The notes below the pieces were generated by a model. That model was not told where the DNA came from and did not search any database. It was given only the letters and a program-made list of their open reading frames with translations. A stretch of 64,000 nt of DNA from Anaerolineae bacterium (GTDB taxonomy: Bacteria; Chloroflexota; Anaerolineae; Aggregatilineales; J027): contig JAIOHL010000078.1 of NCBI GenBank assembly GCA_019913005.1, positions 1 to 64,000 of the forward strand. The letters run 5' to 3'. Shown here one piece after another: positions 46,170 to 52,362 of this stretch (the stretch's first letter is position 1; the number at the start of each line of letters is the position of its first letter). Both the position numbers and the translations under genes were made by a program.

Positions 46170-47531
46170 ATGGGTAATTCATCTCAATTTGAAGTCCACG
46201 ATGCGAGTATTTTGGAGAATGCGCGGGCTATCCTCGAAAAAGCGGGTTCGGCCAAAGATATGGCGGATGCGGTCATACGGGCGGTGCAGCGCAACGAGGA
46301 ATGGCGTGGCAAACGCTGTATCAATCTCTTAGCTCCCGAAGCTCCCACGAGTCCCACTGTACGTCAGCTATTGGCATCCGAAATCGGGACACGCGCCGCC
46401 GAAGGGCATATCGGACGGGTCAATCGCTGGTTTGCGGGGACACAGTACATTGATGAAGTCGAGTCATTGTGTGTCGAGTTGCTCAAAAAGGCCTTCCGCT
46501 GCAACTATGCGGATCATCGCCTGATGGGGAGCATGTTAGGCAATATGGCGGTTTATCATGCCCTTGTTCAGCCGGGTGATCGCGTGATGAGCGCGTCGCA
46601 GCCGTTTGGAGGGCATTCCAGCAACCGCCCCGATGGGCCAGCCGGTACACGTGGCCTCGAAATCTACGATATTCCCTATGACCCGGATGAACTTGAAGTA
46701 GATTTAGATAAATTTACCGAAGAAGCCCAACGCATTCGCCCCAAATTGGTGGTGATGGGCATGTCTATGACCCTCTTTCCCCTGCCTGTGCGCGAAATGA
46801 CCTCGATTATTACGGAGTGGGGCGGTAAGTTTGTGTTTGATGGGGCGCACCAAGCCGGGTTAATCGCTGGTGGTCAATTCCAAGACCCCCTCAATGAAGG
46901 TGCGGCAATTTTGACAGGCTCGGCAGGCAAAACCTTCAGTGGCCCACAAAGCGGCATGATCATGTGGAACGACCCATCGTTGACCAAACCCATTACCGAA
47001 GCTATTTTCCCGGTACTGGTGGCGACGCATCAGGTCAATCGTGTGGCAGCGCTGGCCGTCGCTGCCGCAGAGATCCTTGAATTTGGGCGGGTTTATATGG
47101 CCCAGATTGTCAAAAACGCTCAAGCCCTCGGCCAAGCATTGGATTCACGCGGTGTTCCAGTTCTTGCGGCCCATCGCGGCTATACCCGTACCCATCAAGT
47201 GATCGCCAATGTGCGCCAGTTCGGGGGTGGGCTAGAAGTGGCTCATCGTTTGGCGGAGGCCAATATCATTTCGAACAAAAACCTGATTCCCGGTGATACC
47301 CCCGCCGATTGGGATCGTCCCAGCGGCTTGCGGATGGGCACGATTGAAGTGACGCGCTTGGGTATGATGGAACAAGAGATGGAAACGATAGCCGAATTTA
47401 TGGCGCGAGTGTTGGTGAATGGCGAAGACCCAGAATTGGTGCGCCGCGATGTCGAAGATTTCCGCCTCCCCATGCAGGATTTTTACTATAACTTTGATAA
47501 TGGCTGGCCCACTGCTCAAGAGGGAGGCTAA
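46170..47531 (+). CDS. Serine hydroxymethyltransferase-like PLP enzyme
   Basis: The fold-type I PLP enzyme has SHMT-like landmarks: NLLAPEAPTSP (for LIASEN), FAGTQYIDEVE (for GCEYVDEVE), FDGAHQAGLIAGGQF (PLP-binding Asp and His), and GSAGKTFSGPQSG (Schiff-base Lys). The match is distant, so it is likely a paralog acting on another beta-hydroxy or alpha-methyl amino acid rather than the folate-cycle GlyA. It is cotranscribed with a GntR regulator, consistent with an inducible catabolic enzyme. Confidence 0.82.
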   Translation: MGNSSQFEVHDASILENARAILEKAGSAKDMADAVIRAVQRNEEWRGKRCINLLAPEAPTSPTVRQLLASEIGTRAAEGHIGRVNRWFAGTQYIDEVESLCVELLKKAFRCNYADHRLMGSMLGNMAVYHALVQPGDRVMSASQPFGGHSSNRPDGPAGTRGLEIYDIPYDPDELEVDLDKFTEEAQRIRPKLVVMGMSMTLFPLPVREMTSIITEWGGKFVFDGAHQAGLIAGGQFQDPLNEGAAILTGSAGKTFSGPQSGMIMWNDPSLTKPITEAIFPVLVATHQVNRVAALAVAAAEILEFGRVYMAQIVKNAQALGQALDSRGVPVLAAHRGYTRTHQVIANVRQFGGGLEVAHRLAEANIISNKNLIPGDTPADWDRPSGLRMGTIEVTRLGMMEQEMETIAEFMARVLVNGEDPELVRRDVEDFRLPMQDFYYNFDNGWPTAQEGG

Positions 47532-47596
47532 ATTTCAGATCGAAATCACCTGATCCTATCTTGGTTTCCAATAGTGACAGGTACGCTTGGGTCGGA

Positions 47597-48169
47597 TCAG
47601 TGGTCGAGCGGTGGCTTGGTGGGGTCTTGGATATAACGGCCCAGTATAAGCGAACGGACGACTTCCTCCCATGCGGCCTCGTATTTCGCCGCTTCGTCCA
47701 CCCAAAAATCGAAGGTAATCAGTATTTGAACATTCCACCCCCGTGCGACTAGGATACGGGTAAAGGCCTCACGATTGTCATTTTCGGTATCTTCAAAACG
47801 GTGTTCGACCCAAACGATTTCAACACCCGGACGGCTGACCCGGAATAGCTCACTTTTAGCTAGGACTTTCATTTTGCTGTCATTAGTGGAATCAATCAGC
47901 ATTTTATCGAGGGGTAGCCCACTCCAATCCACTCCCACAGGCAGCCGCCAAAAGGAGGTGGTGAGGCGTGCATTGTCGTTGGGTGGGTCGGCGTCATGCA
48001 GTTCAAACGGCTCTAGTTTTGCCACAATCCATGTATCCGGCACATTGAAGCTCACCAAGCCGCGCTCCAATACCACGATTTTGTAGCCTTCGGGTGCTTT
48101 CCATGTGTGGTTCGCTGGCAACGGTATAGTGGTTGCTTTGGGGTTCTGCTTATGTTTAGGCCGTTTCAT
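47597..48169 (-). CDS. Hypothetical protein, 190 aa
   Basis: The protein has a basic N-terminus followed by mixed strands and helices (YKIVVLERGLVSFNVPDTW, VEIVWVEHRFEDTENDNREAF). The composition suggests a single cytosolic domain. I do not recognise the family. ATG at 48169 follows GGAGG at 5 nt; the GTG at 48181 lies on that site and is less likely. It converges on the SHMT-like gene. Confidence 0.65.
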   Translation of the reverse strand: MKRPKHKQNPKATTIPLPANHTWKAPEGYKIVVLERGLVSFNVPDTWIVAKLEPFELHDADPPNDNARLTTSFWRLPVGVDWSGLPLDKMLIDSTNDSKMKVLAKSELFRVSRPGVEIVWVEHRFEDTENDNREAFTRILVARGWNVQILITFDFWVDEAAKYEAAWEEVVRSLILGRYIQDPTKPPLDH

Positions 48170-48254
48170 GAATGCCTCCACGTATAGTTGAATCCGTCAT
48201 ATCCATTCTAACGCATTTTAAAAATCCAAAATGTCAAGCGAAACTCTTGTGGAT

Positions 48255-48304
48255 TACCCCCAAAGTGAGGGGGTAAAAAATTGACCCTTGTGTAAATTCA
48301 CAAA
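48255..48304 (+). promoter_or_regulatory. Palindromes and promoter elements upstream of glnA
   Basis: TTACCCCC (48255-48262) and GGGGGTAA (48270-48277) form a perfect 8-bp inverted repeat 4 nt before a -35-like TTGACC (48282-48287). TTGTG (48289-48293) and CACAA (48300-48304) make a second palindrome just after it. Together they look like regulator sites around the glnA promoter; the regulator is unknown. The sites do not fit the GlnR/TnrA consensus. Confidence 0.45.
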
Positions 48305-48398
48305 ATAGGCTTCAGAAACTTGAGAAGTGAATACAATTTGCCCGATATTATTCCAACGCCATGTCGTTCGTCAAAAACATATAGAAGGTTAGGTAGTT

Positions 48399-49820
48399 AT
48401 GTCTGAATCACTCCGCAACTTCCTCGAAATTCCCTATGAACAGCTAGAAGAGCTGAATCTTGAGGCAAAAACAAAACGCCAAAATCGTGTTTCAGCCGAT
48501 ACTATCCGTGAAGAACGGATGCGTTATTTGACGGATGAAAAGCGTATTAAGGCCGTGACGGTTTGCTTCACCGATCTCGAAGGCCGCTTCCACATGCTAG
48601 ATTATGACAAGAAATTCTTGTTAAAAGCTGCCGATAATCTTACCTTCGATGGTTCGTCAGTACGCGGCTTCAGCCAACAGTCCGAATCTGACCTACGCTT
48701 GGGCATTGACTGGTCGGCGTTCTATTGGCTACCCTCCGATGTGTTTGGCCCCGGTAAAGTCTTGGTCTTCGGTGAAGTTTTGGAACGTGAGGGCGGTCCC
48801 TATCCTGCCGACATGCGTTCGGCGCTGAAGCTGTATACCGCCGACCAATATCAAAAGAACGGTTATACTTTCAACTTATCCAATGAAATTGAGGGCTTCA
48901 TCTTCCGAGGTCGTCATGCTGAACAGCGTTACGTTGAAACGGGCCAATTTGAGTTCGTTTCGACAGGTGGTTACTATCACTCACTCCCCGGCGATACACT
49001 GCGCACATTCATTGACAAGGCTGCGGAAGTGCAGCGTGCGATGGGGTTTGCGAATGAAAAAGATCATCCTGAAGTCGCCCCGTCGCAATTTGAGATGAAC
49101 TACTCCTATTCGGAAGCCGTGATTGCCGCCGATCAGATTCAACTGTATAAACTGGTGGCCCGCCAAGTCGCGCAGCAAATGGATTTGACCGCCAGCTTCC
49201 TGCCAAAACCTGTAACTGGGGTAAACGGCAGCGGGATGCACACCAATATGTCCATCTCCAAAGGCGACACCAACTTGTTTTATCAAAAAGATGGTCAAGA
49301 TGGCATCTCTAGCCTCGCATGGGATTTTGTGAAACGTATTTTGAGCGTTGGCCGCGAAATCTGCTTGGTCTTGAACCCCAGCGTCAATGCATATCGCCGT
49401 CTCGATCCCCACTATGAGGCGCCCAATCAAATCAAGGCCTCGCCGATTGACCGGGGCAGCATGGTGCGTATTCCAATTGGTAACTCACGGTCAGCCCGTA
49501 TTGAAGTCCGCTCCATTGCGCCTGACGCCAATCCTTACCTCGCGGTTTATACCCTGTTCCGCACGGGGTTGGAAGGGAAAATCAGCACCCATCTCTCGCC
49601 CGACGCGATCCTGCCCGACAACATCTATGACGCTATCTCCGATTTCTGCGGTGGGGTGTTTGTCCGACAAGTATTGGGAGACGAGATTTGCGAACGCTAT
49701 GCGGCATTGAAGCAGGCCTCGGCTGATCGCTGCCCACGCCTGTTGGGTTCACAGATCAAGCCCGCCGAAATTCAATTCCACCACGAAGTCACCAATCAAT
49801 ACTACTGGAATCAGTTCTAG
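48399..49820 (+). CDS. glnA: Glutamine synthetase type I
   Basis: Glutamine synthetase makes glutamine from glutamate and ammonia. The beta-grasp N-terminal domain and catalytic domain are intact: DLEGRFHMLDYDKKF, FDGSSVRGF, NEIEGFIFRGR (metal-binding Glu), GSGMHTNMS (metal-binding His), NPSVNAYRRL and RIEVRSIAPDANPYL. The length (473) is normal. The usual adenylylation segment (NLYDLPP-like) is not evident; the nearest is DNIYDAISDF. It ends in TAG and is followed by a strong terminator. Confidence 0.96.
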   Translation: MSESLRNFLEIPYEQLEELNLEAKTKRQNRVSADTIREERMRYLTDEKRIKAVTVCFTDLEGRFHMLDYDKKFLLKAADNLTFDGSSVRGFSQQSESDLRLGIDWSAFYWLPSDVFGPGKVLVFGEVLEREGGPYPADMRSALKLYTADQYQKNGYTFNLSNEIEGFIFRGRHAEQRYVETGQFEFVSTGGYYHSLPGDTLRTFIDKAAEVQRAMGFANEKDHPEVAPSQFEMNYSYSEAVIAADQIQLYKLVARQVAQQMDLTASFLPKPVTGVNGSGMHTNMSISKGDTNLFYQKDGQDGISSLAWDFVKRILSVGREICLVLNPSVNAYRRLDPHYEAPNQIKASPIDRGSMVRIPIGNSRSARIEVRSIAPDANPYLAVYTLFRTGLEGKISTHLSPDAILPDNIYDAISDFCGGVFVRQVLGDEICERYAALKQASADRCPRLLGSQIKPAEIQFHHEVTNQYYWNQF

Positions 49821-49831
49821 TCGAAATGGGG

Positions 49832-49866
49832 GAGGGACATCTGCAAGGGTGTCCCTCATTTTTTGT
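49832..49866 (+). terminator. Terminator after glnA
   Basis: GAGGGACA (49832-49839) pairs with TGTCCCTC (49850-49857), followed by a T-rich tract. It separates glnA from the amber-tRNA cassette. Confidence 0.9.
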
Positions 49867-49873
49867 TGCTCGA

Positions 49874-49903
49874 TTGAAACTGCGGTATCATCTTTTTTAT
49901 GCT
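49874..49903 (+). promoter_or_regulatory. Candidate promoter of the amber-tRNA cassette
   Basis: TTGAAA (49874-49879) and TATGCT (49898-49903) are separated by 18 bp and lie just after the glnA terminator. Transcription would start about 5-8 nt before the tRNA 5' end. No other promoter stands out before the next two genes, so they may share this one. Confidence 0.45.
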
Positions 49904-49914
49904 TTTGCGAGTTT

Positions 49915-49986
49915 GGGTCATATGCTCGTTGGATGGGCGGCGGACTCTAAACCCGCTAGAAGCGAGTTCGATTCTCGCATGACCCA
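49915..49986 (+). tRNA. tRNA-like gene with amber-reading CUA anticodon
   Basis: The 72-nt sequence folds as a cloverleaf: acceptor GGGTCAT (49915-49921) with ATGACCC (49979-49985), discriminator A49986, D-stem GCTC/GGGC, anticodon stem GCGGA/CCCGC, variable loop TAGAA, and T-arm GCGAG-TTCGATT-CTCGC. The loop is CTCTAAA (49945-49951). With U33 at 49946, the anticodon is CUA (49947-49949), complementary to UAG. Oddities: position 8 is A and 14 is G, so the U8-A14 pair is absent; 31-39 is an A-C mismatch; and CCA is not encoded, unlike the other two tRNAs here. It could be a suppressor tRNA or a tRNA-like regulator. The amino acid cannot be read from the sequence. Confidence 0.8.
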
Positions 49987-49999
49987 TTTTGGAGGAAAT

Positions 50000-50062
50000 A
50001 TGTTGTAGGTTCATTATTCCAAAACTCGAGACCCCCCAAACTGTATCTCCCTCTCTACCTGA
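50000..50062 (+). CDS. Leader ORF with in-frame amber at codon 3 (or two-codon minigene)
   Basis: GGAGG (49991-49995) is followed by ATG-TTG-TAG (50000-50008). Read strictly this is a two-codon minigene. If the TAG is decoded, the frame continues for 17 more codons to TGA at 50060-50062, giving a 20-residue peptide. It starts 14 nt after the CUA tRNA. Its stop lies just beyond the left arm of the hairpin that covers the next gene's ribosome-binding site. Either reading would be a regulatory leader rather than a functional protein. Confidence 0.5.
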
Positions 50063-50095
50063 AATGATATTTATGCAAATCAAGAGGAGATACAG
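50041..50095 (+). promoter_or_regulatory. Hairpin sequestering the ribosome-binding site of the next gene
   Basis: Positions 50041-50050 pair perfectly with 50086-50095 (10 bp), and after a one-base bulge 50052-50054 pair with 50083-50085. The right arm contains AGAGGAG (50083-50089), the Shine-Dalgarno of the gene starting at 50098. A ribosome terminating at the leader TGA (50060-50062) would cover the left arm and free this site, whereas one stopped at TAG 50006-50008 would not. The pairing is seen; the switch is inferred. Confidence 0.65.
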
Positions 50096-50097
50096 AC

Positions 50098-50520
50098 ATG
50101 AATACCCTTCCAAAAGCGATCACCGCTCAAATAATAGCTGACATTTCTACCTACCAGAGTATCCGCAGCCACTGGAGTGATTTGATGCGCTCCACACGCA
50201 GGCATGAGTTACGGACCGCCCATCATCTCCTGTACCTAGCATTGTTAGGTAAGGATTGGCGCAAGGCTTTTCGCTGTCTTTTTAATTCAAACAAGCTCAA
50301 TAATGGCGCGTTTCCCGGATGGGGACTCTTTCGCGCGGTAGCCATGCTGCACATGACATCGTGTGAAGAGGAAGTGCTTGCCCCATTCGATGGCCTTGTT
50401 ACCCCGGTTATGCTTCAACAGATACGGCAATTGATCCCTATTCCGAATGCCTACAAACTCAAGCCCGAACAATTCGCAACAGGGAAATTTCCCTTTGATG
50501 CTTATATTGTGCCCGCTTGA
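50098..50520 (+). CDS. Unknown protein of the amber-tRNA cassette, 140 aa
   Basis: I do not recognise this protein. It appears mostly helical. Notable segments are SHWSDLMRSTRRHELRTAHH (charged helix with His pair), LLYLALLGKDWRKAFRCLFN, GAFPGWGLFRAV, and a C-terminal PFDAYIVPA. It has no signal or membrane segment. Its strong Shine-Dalgarno AGAGGAG lies 8 nt before the ATG inside a hairpin. It ends in TGA, 38 nt before the Pth2-like gene, so the two are likely translated from one message. Its place between a CUA tRNA and a Pth2-like gene suggests a tRNA- or translation-related role (inference). Confidence 0.85.
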   Translation: MNTLPKAITAQIIADISTYQSIRSHWSDLMRSTRRHELRTAHHLLYLALLGKDWRKAFRCLFNSNKLNNGAFPGWGLFRAVAMLHMTSCEEEVLAPFDGLVTPVMLQQIRQLIPIPNAYKLKPEQFATGKFPFDAYIVPA

Positions 50521-50547
50521 GTCAAGACCCAAGCCTAAGTACGCAAC

Positions 50548-50573
50548 AGGAGGAAACTATGCCAGAACATTAG
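50548..50573 (+). promoter_or_regulatory. Strong Shine-Dalgarno, start codon and in-frame TAG of the Pth2-like gene
   Basis: AGGAGG (50548-50553) lies 5 nt before ATG 50559-50561. The codons are ATG-CCA-GAA-CAT-TAG, with TAG at 50571-50573 in the same frame as the Pth2-like protein. An alternative start, TTG 50583, has no Shine-Dalgarno, so this site decides the start. It could also act as a four-codon minigene with reinitiation at the TTG. Confidence 0.8.
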
Positions 50574-50987
50574 ACTACAAACTTGTATGCCTATGTGCTT
50601 GTCCGAACCGATATTGCACTTGAACAGCAAATTGTGCAGGTTGGACATGCCTGTTTGGAAGCAGGACGTAGATTTGACTGGCCGGATACCCCCTGTAATC
50701 TCGTTGTCCTCGGTGTCGCCAATGTATCTGATTTACGGGCTGCGATTGAACGGGTGCAACTGGCCGAAGTGCGTGTCGCGCTTTTCTATGAACCAGACCA
50801 TCAGCTTGGTTTAACAGCCGCCTGTACAGAACCCATCTCCGGTGCATTTAGGCGACTCTTTCGGCGTTTTGCTCTTTGGAATGGGCAAGATGTAATCTTT
50901 ATTCGCGGGCCACCGCACCCCGTTTTCCGGAAATCGCAGTTAACGAACGTATGTTCTATGGATTGGAGTTATATGCGCCGAAGTTGA
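50559..50987 (+). CDS. Pth2-like (peptidyl-tRNA hydrolase fold) protein with in-frame amber codon 5
   Basis: From codon 9 the frame encodes LYAYVLVRTDIALEQQ, then VQVGHACLEAGR, NLVVLGVANVSDL, and FYEPDHQLGLTAACTEP. This pattern fits the Pth2/PTRHD1-like fold seen in phage and bacterial proteins, whose best-known members hydrolyse peptidyl-tRNA. The family core begins at about YAYVLVR, so the N-terminal MPEH-X-TTNL is an extension containing the TAG. The frame ends in TGA at 50985-50987. Production could need UAG decoding by the upstream CUA tRNA, reinitiation at TTG 50583, or could be lost by mutation. The rest of the frame is intact, which argues against decay. Confidence 0.78.
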
Positions 50988-51009
50988 ATCCGTAACCACG
51001 GTTACGGAT
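50988..51009. repeat. Perfect inverted repeat directly after the Pth2-like stop codon
   Basis: ATCCGTAACC (50988-50997) and GGTTACGGAT (51000-51009) form a 10-bp perfect palindrome with a two-base centre, starting at the base after TGA. No T-run follows, so it is a poor intrinsic terminator. It could be a protein-binding, RNA-processing or recombination site marking the end of the cassette. Confidence 0.7.
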
Positions 51010-51120
51010 GAGTTAGAATGGCAACAGTATTATTAATAATATTATTGGCTTGGATAAGCGATTTTGAGACTAAGCAAGGTGAAAGTTTAACTGTTTTCCA
51101 ATGGAAGCAAAACTTGGTTC

Positions 51121-51153
51121 GACACCCACGCAGCATGACCTGTTGTGGGTGTC
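51121..51153 (-). terminator. Possible terminator after the EamA transporter gene
   Basis: GACACCCAC (51121-51129) and GTGGGTGTC (51145-51153) are a perfect 9-bp inverted repeat 15 nt beyond the stop codon of the minus-strand transporter gene. The following sequence on that strand is only modestly T-rich. The rest of 51010-51168 holds no gene that I can support. Confidence 0.45.
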
Positions 51154-51168
51154 CGGTGGAAGATGATT

Positions 51169-52059
51169 TTAAGCTGACTTATCCAGTGACAGCAGGAAAA
51201 TACTCGTCATCAACATGCCTGCTCCAATAATCCCTGTTGCTGCCAGCGTTTCCCCAAATAACGCCCACGCCAAAAGTGCTGCTACGAGGGGGTCAAGCAT
51301 CCCGATGATGCTGGCAGCGGTTGCCGAGACCGAACGCAGCCCTGTTTGGAACATCCAATAGGCGAAGGCGGTTGGGATAAGGCCGAGATAGAGTACCAGA
51401 ATCCAGCCCTGCACAGTATGGACGACTACTACGCCATTTACTAGGTTCACCGCGATCAACACGATTGTCCCGACGCCAAACGTGATGGTTGTGACCTGCA
51501 AAGGGTGATGGTTATTGGCGAGAAATCGCCCACAGACAATCATGCTGGCATAACCGACAGCGGAGATCAGCGAGAGGATCGTGCCGAGCAGCAAATTGTA
51601 ATCTGTGCCTTCGGGGGAATGTAGGCCGACGAGTAGCACGCTCCCCATCATGGCACTCATCAAAGCCAACACGATGCGCCCGTTCAGTGTTTCAAATTTC
51701 AGTAGGACGGAGACGCATGTTACCACCAACGGCGCGAGGCAGATCGTCAGCAGGGTGGCAATGGTGACCCCAGTTGCTTGAATCGCCGCGAAATAGGCCG
51801 CGTGGGAAATCGCCAAAAATGTGCCACTCAGCAACAGAATGCCGAAGTCACGCCGCTGAATCTGGAACATCTGCGGCCCGACGATAAACCAGCACGCCGC
51901 CAACAGCACTGGTGTGGCAATCAGCATTCGAGCGAGGTTGATAAATAGCGAGGTCGTGGTGTCCACATTGTAGATGGCTTGGGTGGCGACCCCGATCGTG
52001 CCCCAAGTGATGGCTGTACCTGTGACCAGCCAGAGACCGCCGTGTTGAAATTTCCGCAT
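51169..52059 (-). CDS. EamA/DMT-superfamily transporter
   Basis: The protein has ten membrane helices in two EamA repeats (residues about 10-140 and 150-290). The N-terminal WLVTGTAITWGTIGV and the C-terminal GLIPTAFAYWMFQTGL, MLDPLVAALLAWALFGE and AATGIIGAGMLM are typical. It likely exports a metabolite or amino acid; the substrate cannot be told. It is preceded by a Shine-Dalgarno-like AGAGA and is divergent from the luciferase-like gene. Confidence 0.9.
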   Translation of the reverse strand: MRKFQHGGLWLVTGTAITWGTIGVATQAIYNVDTTTSLFINLARMLIATPVLLAACWFIVGPQMFQIQRRDFGILLLSGTFLAISHAAYFAAIQATGVTIATLLTICLAPLVVTCVSVLLKFETLNGRIVLALMSAMMGSVLLVGLHSPEGTDYNLLLGTILSLISAVGYASMIVCGRFLANNHHPLQVTTITFGVGTIVLIAVNLVNGVVVVHTVQGWILVLYLGLIPTAFAYWMFQTGLRSVSATAASIIGMLDPLVAALLAWALFGETLAATGIIGAGMLMTSIFLLSLDKSA

Positions 52060-52362
52060 GATAGAGATGCCCTTTGATCGTTATGAAATGGATGAAATGG
52101 GGGAAGCCGAAAACTTCCACTGCGCTTAACGATGGGTGGGCAAGGCACGAATCAAATTAAACCGCAGCAGATGTCTCTACTGGGGATAAATGGGAGGATT
52201 TGCCGCTTGCCCGGTGCTAGGCAGCGACGGGGGGTGGGTTGGTGATATGGAGAGGCAAGGACATTAGTCTATTCCCTTTTGGAAATTTGAATCTTTGTAG
52301 ATGGTATGATAGAGCCGTGTGGATGTCAATCAGTCTTAGGGAGGATGACCAAAAGAGCAGTT
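52060..52362. other. Intergenic region between divergent transporter and oxidoreductase genes
   Basis: About 300 bases without a supportable gene. I see no tRNA, riboswitch or strong repeat. It should hold the two divergent promoters, but no convincing -35/-10 pair stands out. AGGGAGG at 52339-52344 lies against an in-frame ATG at 52345, which is too close to be the natural start. Confidence 0.5.

Noticed and set aside
49915-49986. Reading the tRNA as tRNA-Arg (UCU)
   Set aside because: The loop contains TCT, but placing TCT at 34-36 puts C at position 33, where U is required, and breaks the stem. The 7-nt loop CTCTAAA with U33 gives CUA.
49826-50008. 60-codon plus-strand frame across the CUA tRNA
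   Set aside because: It runs through the glnA terminator and tRNA, has no family likeness, and is explained by the tRNA sequence.
51018-51230. Short plus-strand frame of 70 codons
   Set aside because: No Shine-Dalgarno, no family likeness, and its 3' end overlaps the transporter gene on the other strand.
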